DNA of 64,000 bases from Rebecca billardiae RCC1528 (GCA_965240325.2 OZ251226.1:2790001-2854000), one strand, 5' to 3'; counted from the stretch's first letter, positions 1 through 11,395 are shown. Notes: generated by a model from the letters alone, not told the origin. Numbers and translations: made by a program.

Positions 1-141
1 CGCTTTGGCGCACTTCCCGACGTGCACGAGCCGCTCGAAGGCGCGGAAGGGCGCCCAAACGGGGCAACCGCCATTTTGCGCCACTTCGGCCCGGATGGCG
101 GTCAAGGGAAATTGCTGGTGCGCTATCCTCAGAAAAGTTTA

Positions 142-201
<60 letters not shown>

Positions 202-671
202 TGGCCCGCGGTGCCGGGGCGGAGCGCGCAGCGTGGAGCCCGCACCAGCGGGCCCGAACCACGTTTCAAAAAGATCTTTGATCAAGAAAAAAGGGACGGG
301 GGGCGATTTTTAGGGCTGGCGGAGACCGAGTTTCGAGTTTTTGAGATCGCATAGAGAGGTCTATTAGGCCGAAAATAACCGCGCCCAGCTGATTCCCTTA
401 AGTAAAGTGCGATCTGGACGTCAGCTGGACGTGACATTAGTGTAACGGTTCGTTACGAGCGCGATTTTAAGTATGAGATTGCCGCCAACCGCCAACCGAT
501 AAAAACGGCAAGGCAAGGGCTCGGGAAACTTGATCACTTCTAAATGTGAATAGTAAAATGCTCTCCCCGAGCGCGCCTGTCGCCTCGCAGGCCGCGCGTC
601 TCGCTCCCTCTCCCCGAGGCTGAGCTCGCGGCCCGCCTGTCACCTCGCAGGCGCGCGCCACGGACACATGC
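1..671. other. gene-free stretch with one microsatellite
   Basis: I see no supportable gene. The interval holds a (TA)n tract and otherwise mixed GC/AT sequence with no long balanced reading frame. The short frames on either strand are arginine/alanine-rich shadows of the repeat array that follows. Confidence 0.6.
145..198. repeat. (TA)n microsatellite
   Basis: About 27 uninterrupted TA dinucleotides in otherwise GC-rich DNA. A second, longer (TA)n tract lies at 2639-2748, so the two bracket the 420-bp tandem array. Confidence 0.95.
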
Positions 672-1936
672 GCGACGAGATCGCGGCGGGGGCGGCGAGA
701 TCGCGGCGGGGGCGACGGGCAACAACCTGCCCGCGGGCGCGTTCGTCACTCGAGGAGCAGCGCGCAAGGGCGAGCCGAGTCCGGAGCACGCGAGCTCGTC
801 GCTCGCCGACCGGACGGGCGGAGCAGAGCGCGCCGCCCGCCGCCGCCGAGCGAGCGGCGCGGCAGAGCTGATGAGCCGGATGCGCCCGGAGCTCGCGCGG
901 CTGAAGGGCGAGCTCGAGCACGCGAGCTCGCGCCTCGACGCCGAGCCCGAGCTCCTCCTCAACTCAGTCGACGGCGGCGCGGAGGTCCGGCAGCAGCGTG
1001 AGGACTCACAGACAGTGTGAGTGAGCCGCGCGCAGCTCAGCCTGCCGCTGGCAGCCGCCGTCTTCGAGGCCGACGCGGCGGAGGAGGCGGCGGGCGACGA
1101 TATCGCGGCGGGGGCGGCGAGATCGCGGCGGGGGCGACGGGCAACAACCTGCCCGCGGGCGCGTTCGTCACTCGAGGAGCAGCGCGCAAGGGCGAGCCGA
1201 GTCCGCGGAGCACGCGAGCTCGTCGCTCGCCGACTCGCACTCGCAGAGCACGCCGCCCGCCGCCGCCGAGCGAGCGGCGCGGCAGAGCTGATGAGCCGGA
1301 TGCGCCCGGAGCTCGCGCGGCTGAAGGGCGAGCTCGAGCACGCGAGCTCGCGCCTCGACGCCGAGCCCGAGCTCCTCCTCAACTCAGTCGACGGCGGCGC
1401 GGAGGTCCGGCAGCAGCGTGAGGACTCACAGACAGTGTGAGTGAGCCGCGCGCAGCTCAGCCTGCCGCTGGCAGCCGCCGTCTTCGAGGCCGACGCGGCG
1501 GAGGAGGCGGCGGGCGACGATATCGCGGCGGGGGCGGCGAGATCGCGGCGGGGGCGACGGGCAACAACCTGCCCGCGGGCGCGTTCGTCACTCGAGGAGC
1601 AGCGCGCAAGGGCGAGCCGAGTCCGCGGAGCACGCGAGCTCGTCGCTCGCCGACTCGCACTCGCAGAGCACGCCGCCCGCCGCCGCCGAGCGAGCGGCGC
1701 GGCAGAGCTGATGAGCCGGATGCGCCCGGAGCTCGCGCGGCTGAAGGGCGAGCTCGAGCACGCGAGCTCGCGCCTCGACGCCGAGCCCGAGCTCCTCCTC
1801 AACTCAGTCGACGGCGGCGCGGAGGTCCGGCAGCAGCGTGAGGACTCACAGACAGTGTGAGTGAGCCGCGCGCAGCTCAGCCTGCCGCTGGCAGCCGCCG
1901 TCTTCGAGGCCGACGCGGCGGAGGAGGCGGCGGGCG
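672..1936. repeat. 420-bp tandem repeat array
   Basis: Positions 1021-1440 and 1441-1860 are identical as read. They are flanked by a diverged partial copy at about 672-1020 and a truncated one at 1861-1936. Each unit carries a forward frame with an acidic/basic, coiled-coil-like stretch (around MSRMRPELARLKGELEHASS) ending at TGA. The stop is embedded in TGTGAGTGAG, so a GTGAGT splice donor sits at the unit end. The unit could be an amplified exon of a decayed gene. The perfect identity means either recent duplication or an assembly artefact. No known domain was recognised. Confidence 0.9.
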
Positions 1937-2606
1937 AGCACGGCGGCGCGGTGGAGCAGGCGCGCACGCGCGGCGGCAGGCGCGACGCGCCGCTCGCCTC
2001 GTTCCACCGCCCCGAGCTCCGCTCGGTCGGTCTCGGTGCGCGGCTGCGCAGCCGGCAGGCCGGCGGGCCAGCAGTCTGCAGTGGCGCGCGCTCTCGCTCT
2101 GCCGGCACGAGGCGTGCCGGCTGAGCGACCAGCGGCCCGTCGTCGAGCGCATGGCGCAGGGCGAGTACCTCAAGCAGGTGCGCCCGCTCGCGCGCACGCG
2201 CCGGCTCGCGACCAGCGGCCCTTCGTCGAGCGCATGGCGCAGCGCGAGCACCTTGCAAGCTGAAGCAGGTGCGCCCGCACGCGCGCACGCGCCGGCCCGG
2301 CGCCGCGCGGCGCCTCTCGCCCTCTCGCCCTGCGCGCGCCGCCGCCCCGCTTCCCCGCGCGGCCCGTCCGCGCCTCTCGCCCTGCGAGCGCGCCGCCCCG
2401 CTTCCCCGCGCGGCCCGTCCGCTGGTGTCCCATGCCACCCTTGGCCGTGCGCGCCCGCATACTCGCGCCGCCAGTCCGAGACTCGGTCGATCGGCTCTGA
2501 CTCTCCCTCTCAGAGTGGCTGAACTGTCTTTCTGACTCGGACTGACTGACTCGTCAGTCTCATTCTCAACCACTGCGCCGCGGGCCCCGAACTGCGTTGG
2601 TTCTAC
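1937..2606. other. degenerate repeat-rich stretch, possible decayed coding sequence
   Basis: Contains an imperfect 83-bp direct repeat (2127-2159 and 2210-2242 share a 33-bp core) and a further GC-rich direct repeat near 2342-2425. One forward frame has a balanced segment (QRPVVERMAQGEYLKQ near 2130-2180) that looks like protein, but it is quickly lost to low-complexity Arg/Ala/Pro sequence. No intact gene is supported. Confidence 0.5.
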
Positions 2607-2635
2607 GGAAAAGGACCGCGGAACGCGGTCCTTTT

Positions 2636-2637
<2 letters not shown>
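2607..2637. repeat. perfect 14-bp hairpin next to (TA)n
   Basis: The left arm 2607-2620 and right arm 2624-2637 are perfectly complementary around a GAA loop. The arms carry AAAAGG/CCTTTT ends and a GC core. The hairpin abuts the 110-bp (TA)n tract. It could be a cruciform-forming site or the end of a mobile element; no gene ends immediately upstream on either strand. Confidence 0.85.
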
Positions 2638-2638
<1 letters not shown>

Positions 2639-2722
<84 letters not shown>

Positions 2723-2748
2723 TATATATTATATATATATATATATAT
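2639..2748. repeat. long (TA)n microsatellite
   Basis: About 110 bp of nearly pure TA dinucleotides with two small interruptions around 2721-2731. Confidence 0.95.
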
Positions 2749-5617
2749 CGACGATCCCAGAATTATAGTATATCATCGGTATCACGGTCTATTACACTGT
2801 GGACCGCATCACTCTGAGTAGGTGGGTCCCTGGCGATTTTCCAGCGGTCTTTTAAACATTTACCGGGCGGTTCTCTGGCCGGATTTCTTTCGCGCGGGGC
2901 GCGGCTCGGGAAAATCGCCGGGCCGCCGGCCGAGGTCCGATCTGAACGCTCCCGACGATGTCGGAGTGCCTCTCCAGCGCGACCGAGCCGCCGTGTGTCG
3001 GGTAGACTACTGCCAACACCTATCGCGCGCTCCAGCGCTTTGCGCGTGCTCACGGATGGGATCCGTGGTCACACATCCCCCGCCTGGCACGTGCCCGCAT
3101 GTTTGACTCTCGCCCGGCTAGACGCGTACAGACAACTTGAATCGATCGGCAGGTGTTCGACCCGTGCCTTCGAGCAGGGTCACTTTTCGCTACAGGCGGG
3201 TCAGGCGACGGGAGGCATGGGTCACCATCAGGCATGTGCATACTCTTGACGCTCCCGCCATCTTGAGCAGCTCTACGCACCGTGAAGGTGACAATTGGGC
3301 TGCGCGCAAGCTGCTCGTGAGAACGCACGACAGCCAGCCCCGGGCTCTCGGGGAGCCATGTGAGCGATTGGCGACTTCCGAGAGGGCGTGTTTGGTGGGG
3401 GTTGGTACCAATCATCGACCAGCAGGCCTGGGATGGGTGCACTGAGGACTTGGGATGCTGAGAAGCCGCCGCGATGTGCATCGAGCACGCTGACTTGCCA
3501 TCCGTGTGCACGATCAAGCGCCAGGAAGATCAGCAGGGCCTTTGACAGCGGCAGCAGGCGCTCAGCGATCCTTCCCTATGCCGAGTGTGGGCATAATATG
3601 CGGTGCTCGAGCGTGGTCGCAGGATATGGGTCCATTCTTGACAGAACGCGGTCGCGTTGACAGGCGCGGGTGCCACCCCACGCTGTTGCTCCTGCCATCG
3701 GGTGGTCCCACTCGTTCCGCTTGTTATCTGCGAAGACTCGTACTCAGCAAATCTACGGCTAGGCGTGGTAGACCCCTCAGACGCATGTCTGATGATTGCC
3801 CAGCACGTTCTCGTCGTCACGTTGGGTGTACTTGAGCGAGCGGAAGCCGCAACGTGATGGCTAGGCCAGCAGCTCAACCATCTGACGTCTCGCCGGCCAA
3901 CTGGCTGAGTGCTCTCAGCCTAGCAGCAGCGTCGGTGAACCTATCGTATTGCTGCCTGGCAAGAAGATTGTAGGAGGTATCGTCGACGGCATGGGCTGCA
4001 GCTGCGGTAGTCGTGGACTGGTGGCGGCCTCACGCGGGTGGGCATACGACGACCGGTGACACGCGGAGTACGAGCACGGAAGCCGCCGAGCGCGGCAAGC
4101 TCCGGCGGTGGCGTTGGCTGATAGTCCAGCCTCGACGGCGGAGGGCTCCCGTGTGACGGCGGTGGCATGCTCGGTGGCGGGCGATGATGCGTGCCTCGGC
4201 ACGCAGCCCGCCACAAACACTGCCACTCGCAGGCAGTCCGGTTGCGGCCCGGTTTGCCTGTGTCCGCGTCGCTCGGCGCCTATTCGATGACCCAACAAAC
4301 GTACCCACATATCGGAACGAATTTGAATATATAGTGAGCCACATCCACGGTCAATATAAAGTGGGTAACCGTCGTTATATATACGGGTAATTGGCTATAT
4401 ACAAAGTGGGTAATCTGCTCGATCTTGCTGTAGTTTGTTGGAGGTATCCGCGCACAGCATAGAGCCCCACTCTTTGCTTCATAAAATGGTTCGGTCGGGT
4501 GTCAACGGTTGCCAATAAGTCGTTCCGATCGCATGTCGCCATCTAGCCACCATAACCATTAAGTAACGCTTCGCAAAATCTCTATGTGACACTAGTGGCG
4601 CGGCGCGCGCGCGCTCGGCCGCGCGACGGCACGCGGAGTAGGTTTTGAGGTCGAAATTTTTGCTCCGCCCCGATGGGACGCATTTATAGCGTCGATTCTG
4701 GGTGAGAGACGAAATCTAGGACGCCATTCTGAGTGCGCCAGAACATCGCCCCAGTTGGGAGGGACCCACCTACACGGTCTGAGAGTCTGACGACTGCCAG
4801 TGGCGTCCTGGACCTGACTGAGACTCACGACCGGGGCCGGGCACCGCGCCGCGGCACTGACCGGCCCCGGACCGCGTCCGCGGCGGCCTGCCGGCTGCCG
4901 CTGCGCCGGCCACTCGGACGCCAGAGGCCAGTCGCCAGTGCCCGGGCAGACGAGGCTCATCAGACGCTCAGTGACTCAGTGAGATGATGAGATGGCAATA
5001 ACGGCCGGGCAACAGCGCCCCGTGGCACAGCCAACATGCACTCACCAGTCGGCGGAGATATATATCATTATATGTGCTATAGTAGTTGAGTAAGTTGTCA
5101 GTTGACAGCGCAATGCGCATCTGCCCTGCGGCCGCCCCGCCGCCGCCCCGCGGCCGCGAGTGTCGTCGGTGGCACTGGGGCCTGACTCGGCAGCGCGTCG
5201 TGCCGACTCGTGGGTGAACTGGCTGACTAGTGAAGGCCCCGCCCGCCCTGACGCGGGACGACACTCCGGACAGCCCTGTGTGACAGAGTCAGAGTGACCG
5301 GGCGTGAACCGAGCCCGCATCCGACTCGTCAGACCGTGCTTAAGCGGCGGGCATAAGCGACATCAATCAAGGCTAGCTAGTCGCCACTGGCACTGTGACA
5401 TTGTCATTGACTCACATTGTCACAGTCGCGTGCTGTGGTTGCTGACTGGCCATAGCCAGACACCAGTCTACTCGCCAGATGCCGGCATCGAGCGTGTGTT
5501 TGCGCGCGCAGTCGGCAGTGGTAAGCCGAAGTGGAGCAGCTCGCCTCGCTGCAGCCCAAACGGGCAAGGGACGTGTCCGTCGCCCGCGGCCGCCGCCCAG
5601 GGCGCGCCCCCGCGCGC
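2749..5617. other. 2.9-kb stretch without a supportable gene
   Basis: Frames are short, composition is mixed and no conserved motif is convincing. On the minus strand around 3400-3560 a short segment faintly resembles a retrotransposon reverse transcriptase core, but it is broken by stops and frame changes (see rejected list). The right end, roughly 5300-5617, should include the 3' UTR of the phosphatase gene. Confidence 0.5.
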
Positions 5618-8600
5618 TCAGGCACCGAGCATGTCGACGACGACAAAGGATTCGAGAAAGGCCTGGTATCTGATCATGTTGTTGTCGTCCCGCGGGCAGT
5701 GGCTTGCGAGGGTCTCGATCTGGTCCCGCGTGAAGGGCTCGTCCGCCGGCTTGCCCTTGGAGATGACCTCGCCCACGCTCGCGACCGCCTGCACAAAGTC
5801 CTCTGGCGAGATGCGCATCTCCTCGTCCTTGTCAAAGAACTGGAACGCCTTGGTGAGCGCGTGCTGCTCCGCGTAGATGTGCGTGCAGATCTGCGCGCGA
5901 GCACGCGACGCGCGCAGGTGGGAGGAGACCGCGCGGGCATCTGAGCACACCGCCCGCGCGCGCGCATGTGCACGCCCGATGCCGAGCGCGCGCGCGCGCG
6001 CGCGCGGGGCGGGGCGGGCGTGGCGCGCTCACGTGCTGGATGAGCGCGCTGTTGCTCCCCTGCAGGTCGGTGCCGGAGTTGGTGCTCGCGGCGGAGAAGA
6101 GCGGGAGGAACTCGAGGAAGCAGATGTGCCCTGTGCCGCACACGTCGATCCGCCGCGCAAGGTACTTGGCGTGGTCCCGCGTGATGTCCGCCACCTTGCC
6201 CTTGTTGTGCTTGGGGTCGCGCAGCAGCTCGAGCACCGCGTCGGCAAACTCGTCGTAAGAGAGGTAGCCGTCGCCGTCCTTGTCGATCATCTGCCACAGC
6301 TGCTGCGAGACGACGTTGAGCTCGGTCGGCGAGAGCTTGCCGTCGTTGTCGGTGTCCACGATACCCGTCAGCAGCTCGGACACGTGCTGCACGCCGTCCA
6401 CCTGCGTGCCGTCCGCCAGCTTGATGGTGCCGTCGCCGTGGTAGTCGCCAAAGACCGAGCCTCGGCGCGAGCCGGGCTGCGCGCCGCCCGAGGTGGTGCG
6501 CTGGATGCTGCTGCCCGAGGTGGTCTTCGGGTTGTGGATGGGCGAGTTGACCTGCGACTGCGGCACGCCGTCGTGGCACATCACGAAGAGCTGCGAGATG
6601 AACTCGCTCGCCTTGAACGACGCGCCCTCGTCCATGTTCATCCACAGCAGCGCGCGCTCGAGCTGCGGGCGCGCGAGCGCGAGGTCAAACGAGGAGAGCA
6701 CCTCGAGCACCTCCGCGCCCGAGACGGAGCCGTCCGCGTCCTTGTCGAAGCGCGACTTGAGCGATTCGAGCGAGAGGTCGGACTTCTGCAACGCGCCGTA
6801 CACCTTGGACAGCACGTTCGCCTGCCAGCCCGCGTACGCCTCGTGCAGCCGGATCTGGTAGCGCTCGAGCGACTTGACGATGTCGACCATGTCGCTCCTG
6901 CCGTCCGTGTCGCTCAGCGCCTCGGTGACGACGAGGGACTTGCCGTACAGCGGCCAGTCGATGGGCACGTTGAGCACCTCGCTCGTCACGTTCTGCCACT
7001 GCTGCAGCGTGATCAGCCCCTCGCCCTTCGTGTCCACTGCGCGGCGGCGCGGGGCGGCGCGGCGCGGCGCACGTGCGCGCGCGCGCACGCGCGTGTGAGC
7101 GGCGTGCCCGGCGGCGGCGCGCGGCGGCGGCGCGCGGCGGCGGCGGCGGCGGCGGCGGCGCGCGGCGGCGGCTCGCGCGGCGCGCACGCTTGTGGAAGGC
7201 GCGCATCAGCTCGGCGCGGTGCAGGCAGATGCGCTCCTTGAGCTGGCGCACGATCGCCACGTCCATCCCCGCGATCCCCGCGCCGGTCTTCTTCGTCTCC
7301 GCGTCGGGCACGTAGTCGGAGATGGTGGTGGTGCCGAGGCCGCCCTTGAGCGCCACCTGCCGCTCGCGCGCGTGTCCGCCCCAGCGCGCGGAGCGCATCT
7401 GCGCGAGGGCGATGTCGTGGATGCCGAGGCCCTTCCTCTTGCCGCCCCCGCCCGCCGCCTGCGCCGCGCGCTTCTTCGCCTCCTTCTCGCGCTGCGCCTT
7501 CGACTCGTCCCACGTCGACTGCAGCACGTCCATCGGCGGCGCCCTGTACTCCCACACCTCCGACATGCCGCCGCGCAGGATCAGGATCGCGCCGTGGTTG
7601 GCGCACACGCCGCAGTAGTTCGACGCGGAGAAGATGGTGAGCACCTTGTTCGCGTGGTGCAGCATGTACCCGCGCTGCTTGGGCGGCAGCTGGTGCGAGC
7701 GGATCACGAGCGACAGCCCGTTCAGCGCGAGGAACTTGCTCGTCGCGATGTCGTCGAACGAGTAGCACACGCCGCCGCGGCCCGAGCCCGCCGGCTCGCC
7801 GTCCGCGGCCGGGTCGGCCCAGAGCGAGTCGAAGAGGATGGTCTCGTCGAGCGTGAGCGGCAGGTCGGGGCACTGCATCTCGCGCTCCACCTTCTTCATC
7901 TGGTCCAGCGTCGGGTTGAGCCGGCACAGCCCGCCGTGCACCACGAGGCACTCGTCGCCGAGCACGGTCGCGAGCGGCAGCGCGCAGAAGAACTGCTGGA
8001 AGAGGTGGAAGATCTCGCGGTCGTACTTGGAGCGCACCTCGTTGGCGAAGCCGCCGCCGTTCTTGGCGGGGCGCTCGTTGATGTCGGCGTTCTCGTGGTT
8101 CCCCCGGTTGATGTAGATGCACTCGTCGCACGCCAGCTTGTACGAGAGCAGCAGCAGGCAGATCTCGACGGCCGCGGGCCCGCGGTCGGCAATGTCGCCG
8201 TTGAAGAGGTAGCAGTTGGTCGGCGAGGGCGGCCCGTGCACCGAGAAGATGTAGAGCACGTCGGCGAGCTGGCCGTGCGTGTCGCCGACGACGATCAGGG
8301 TCTTCCCCGAGTCCTGCGCCGGCACCGGCACCTTCATCACCGACGGCATCGCGCGGAACACCTCGATGCCCTCGCGCAGGATGGCCTCGACGTACGACAC
8401 GTGCGTGAGGTCCGCGCCCGACTGCGACTGCCGCACGAAAAAGTCGAGGAGCGCGTCGGCCTGCTCGATGGTCCACGGACCCTTGAGGTGCGGCCCCGTG
8501 TACTTCTCGGGCACGTCGTTCTGCGCGGCCGAGTGCGCGCGCGCGCATGCGTGCGGAGGGGCCGAGCGCCCGCGCGCTCAGCGGCTGCCGGCAGGCGGCA

Positions 8601-8969
8601 AGCCCGCCGCGTGTGGGGGCCGGCCACGCCGCGCGCCATCGACTGGCACACGCGGCGTCGTGCCGCGCGGTGGCTGGGTGGCGCGCGCTGCCCGTGCGCA
8701 CGCAACGCTCTCGTGCCCGTCGCGTCGCGACGCACCCGCCCCTTCTTCTTTGAGCTCACGAGCCGCTTGCGATCCTGCTGCTCCTGATTCTTCTCCGGAT
8801 ACATGGCCGACAGCTTGTTCTGCACGCTCGTGGCCGTCTTCTGGGCCTCGAGGAAGTCGTGCTCGTCGTTCTCCTCGGACTGAGCCCACGCGCCGTACGT
8901 CCGCTCGGTCCGCTGATCGGCGTCCTGCTTATCGTCATCGTCCTTGGGACGCGAGGGCGAGCACCCCAT
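5618..8969 (-). CDS. PPEF-type serine/threonine protein phosphatase with EF-hands
   Basis: Four exons: 8969-8760, 8520-7188, 7036-6033 and 5890-5618, joined with intact phase into 939 residues. The introns begin GTGAGC, GTGCGC and GTGAGC and end in AG. The catalytic core has the PPP signatures GDTHG (about residue 149), NGDIADRG (177), RGNHE (209) and HGG (265), which build the two-metal phosphatase site. C-terminal calcium loops are clear at about 612, 742 and 766, with degenerate ones at about 516 and 869, so calcium control is expected. The protein starts MGCS: Gly2 fits N-myristoylation and Cys3 fits palmitoylation, as described for kinetoplastid PPEFs, suggesting membrane anchoring. The start is the first ATG of the exon that supplies this motif. 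Confidence 0.9.
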
Positions 8970-9556
8970 TCTGCGCCTGGCGCAGCCCCGCCACGCCGAC
9001 GCAGGCGCGCGCGATCGGAGGTCAGACGCGGGGGGGCGCAGCGGTGGCGCTTGCAGCCGGTCCGTTTGAGTGCCCCAACGCGCGCCGCGCCGCACCGGCG
9101 GCCTTCCGGCGTGCACGCCCCCGCCCGGGAAACTGACGCGGCCCAGAGTAGGCCGCCCCACTGTTGAGGGAGGTGGCCACCCCGATGAACCAGCAATGCT
9201 CACCAGCGGACCAGCCGCTTGAGGCGGGTAATAAGGCAGAGCAAGCACTCACAATCTCGTCCTATGCGGTGGGCGCCTTTTGGGAGAAATGGCCGCCGGC
9301 AGCCATAAGTGCGCAGCGAGCTCTGTAACGACGACGTTGCGACCACCGCACGCGCCGGTGAATAAAAATAACCGCGGCTGGAGGCTGCGACGTTGCTGAT
9401 GTGATTAGTTTTAGCCGCAGCGGCCCCGGGAAACAGTCCTGCCAAGGGTAAAAACCCTTGGTCCTGCCCCGGTGCCGCGCCGCGCAAGATACGTATCCAT
9501 CCATACCCCCATAATATCGTTGACGCGCGCGCGCCTCGAGCTCGCCTGCAGGCGCG
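8970..9556. promoter_or_regulatory. divergent intergenic region, phosphatase / sulfotransferase
   Basis: 587 bp between two divergent starts. It must contain both 5' UTRs and promoters. No element was recognised with confidence. Composition falls from GC-rich next to the phosphatase to more AT-rich around 9350-9420. Confidence 0.4.
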
Positions 9557-11113
9557 ATGTTCATGCTGCTGACCACGACCCTGCTGGGGGCACTCGGCGC
9601 GCGGCCTGATTGCAATGCCGCGCGAGGGCTCGCGACAGTTCACATCGGCCCGATGAAGACGGGGACATCGACGATCCAACGCGCGATTGTGTGCAACACG
9701 AAGCTCCATCGGGGCTTGTTCTATTCCGACGCTCTCGTGATGCCACCGCCGACGGCTCTTACTGAGAGCTCGTGCCAGCACTCGTGGCTCGCGGAGGAGC
9801 TGGAGCGCCGAGACCGTCGCGGCGACACTGGCACGGCTTCGGGGCGCAATTGGCATCGCTTTGTCGAGAACGCTACCGCTGCCACCACGCCCGGCTCGCC
9901 ATGGCATGCCCACCACCTCCTACTGAGCTCGGAGGTGTTCAGCGAACCTCGTGTGGACATTCCGGCGCTGTTGGGCGTGCTGCGCCCGGGCTTCCGCGTG
10001 CGCGTGGTGGTCGCGTATCGCAGGTTTTTCGACTGGGCCATGTCGTTGTACTTGTGGGAGCAAAGGCTCCGCGGCCAAGCCGACTGGGACGGCTTCGCCC
10101 GCGACACCTACATGACTTTCCCCGAATGGATGCGCTCAAAGTGGCGGCGTGCAACTGTTGTCAAGTGGACAGGCGCGGCGCACCGTCGGTGGACAGCTGC
10201 GCTTGGCAACTCGACGACAGACGACATCGTGACCATTCCCATCGACGAGCTGCGCAGCCCTCTCATCGAACACTTCGTGTGCATGAACATGTGCGCCCCG
10301 CGTGCTTGCCGCTGGCTGAGGGATGACGACGATGGGCGCGAAGTGGCCGCGGCACACGAAAATGCAGCAACGCCCCGCTCATACCAGTTGGTGGTTGACG
10401 TGGCCATGGAGGCGGTACGAAGCGGCGCGCTGCGCGACGAGACGAACGCCTCGTTGGGCCGCGTGCCTCCGATGCGAAGGGTGATCTCTCGGGTCCACGA
10501 GTACTTCTTGGCCGGACGGCTCGGCGCCAACATTCCGCTCGCGTGTGCGGATGCCGACCAACTCGAGCAGCTGTGGCGTTTCTCACGCGAGGAGGACGCG
10601 AGACTCATCCCCAATGCGCCCGGGCGTCAGGCGCGGCTCAGGCAGGCGTTCGAGCAGGCGGTCAACTCGAGCACCTTCTGCTCGGCTGACGCGCGCAAGG
10701 TGCTTGCTCCACGGCCGCGTCCCGTGCCCATCCATGTCATCCCCCCCATCAACGTCTCCGCCGTCCTCTCCGCGAATGGCTCCGCCGCCAACGTGTCCGC
10801 CACCGTCTCCGCCACCAACGTCTCAGCTGCCAACGTCTCCACCACCAACGTCTCCACCACCAACGTCTCCGCCACCAACGTCTCCGCCACCAACGTCTCC
10901 GCCACCAACGTCTCCGCCACCAACTTCTCCGCCACCAACGTCTCTGCCACCAACGACTCCGCGAACATCACCGCCAACGTATCATCCGCCAACATTTCTG
11001 CTAATGTCTCACACGGTCACGAGCAGAGGCATGCCCCGATGATCGAGAGCGTGTGGCTGCGGGCACTGCGTTTCGCTTTCCGCCGCGAGTCTGGTCGCCG
11101 AGGGTACTCCTAA
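9557..11113 (+). CDS. secreted/Golgi sulfotransferase-like protein with N-glycosylation-sequon tail
   Basis: Single-exon frame of 518 residues. A short hydrophobic N-terminus (residues 1-13) looks like a signal peptide or anchor. HIGPMKTGTSTIQ (29-41) matches the 5'-phosphosulfate-binding loop of PAPS-dependent sulfotransferases. The strand-helix around YRRFFDWAMSLY (about 153-164) gives the Arg...Ser pair of the 3'-phosphate site. The family transfers sulfate from PAPS to sugars or other acceptors, usually in the Golgi; the acceptor here is unknown. Residues 399-485 are an array of 17 N-x-S/T sequons built on the pentad T-N-V-S-A, predicting a heavily N-glycosylated stalk if the protein enters the ER. 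A basic C-terminus follows. No introns are needed. Confidence 0.8.
   Translation: MFMLLTTTLLGALGARPDCNAARGLATVHIGPMKTGTSTIQRAIVCNTKLHRGLFYSDALVMPPPTALTESSCQHSWLAEELERRDRRGDTGTASGRNWHRFVENATAATTPGSPWHAHHLLLSSEVFSEPRVDIPALLGVLRPGFRVRVVVAYRRFFDWAMSLYLWEQRLRGQADWDGFARDTYMTFPEWMRSKWRRATVVKWTGAAHRRWTAALGNSTTDDIVTIPIDELRSPLIEHFVCMNMCAPRACRWLRDDDDGREVAAAHENAATPRSYQLVVDVAMEAVRSGALRDETNASLGRVPPMRRVISRVHEYFLAGRLGANIPLACADADQLEQLWRFSREEDARLIPNAPGRQARLRQAFEQAVNSSTFCSADARKVLAPRPRPVPIHVIPPINVSAVLSANGSAANVSATVSATNVSAANVSTTNVSTTNVSATNVSATNVSATNVSATNFSATNVSATNDSANITANVSSANISANVSHGHEQRHAPMIESVWLRALRFAFRRESGRRGYS
10751..11011 (+). repeat. 15-bp coding minisatellite encoding sequons
   Basis: Tandem 15-bp units of the type accaacgtctccgcc, most regular from about 10830 to 10945 and degenerate on both sides. 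Each unit encodes T-N-V-S-A, so unit gain or loss changes the number of glycosylation sites without shifting the frame. Confidence 0.9.
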
Positions 11114-11291
11114 AGTCTGGACAGTCAGGACTGTTAATTATTCTGGTGAACACAGCTTTAAACAATTTTAATTCGTGAGAAAGCCCTGGGAGACCCAGCT
11201 CCGACCCCCTTTAATTGGGTGTGACGTACTGCTGTCCCAAGTAATACCGGAGTAGGAATACGAACAATGGGGCCTCAAACGTTTTTTGATT

Positions 11292-11395
11292 AGGCACGCC
11301 TCGGGAATCGAGAACGCACTTGGTTAATTTTTGCGCCAATTAAAGGCACGCCTCGGGAATCGAAGCGCATGTGGTTAATTCTGCGCGCGCCGCAT
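11292..11395. repeat. 52-bp direct repeat, two copies
   Basis: The unit begins AGGCACGCCTCGGGAATCGA at 11292 and again at 11344, followed by a similar GGTTAATT segment in each copy. The copies differ by a few bases and a small indel. It lies between the sulfotransferase gene and the doubtful downstream gene. Confidence 0.85.

Noticed and set aside
668-1860. Repeated 139- and 134-codon frames in the 420-bp array as separate genes
   Set aside because: They are the same repeat unit read in two frames, with no domain and no supporting signals; annotated as repeat only.
3390-3560. Minus-strand segment faintly like a Copia-type reverse transcriptase core (LLIFLALDRAHGWQVSVLDA)
   Set aside because: Only about 20 residues fit, upstream parts need frame changes and pass a stop, and no integrase, RNase H or LTR was found nearby. 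A translated search against retrotransposon proteins would settle it.
5877-8787. Long plus-strand frames (454 and 531 codons) over the phosphatase gene
   Set aside because: Composition is a mirror of the sense frame, no domains, and the minus-strand gene is certain.
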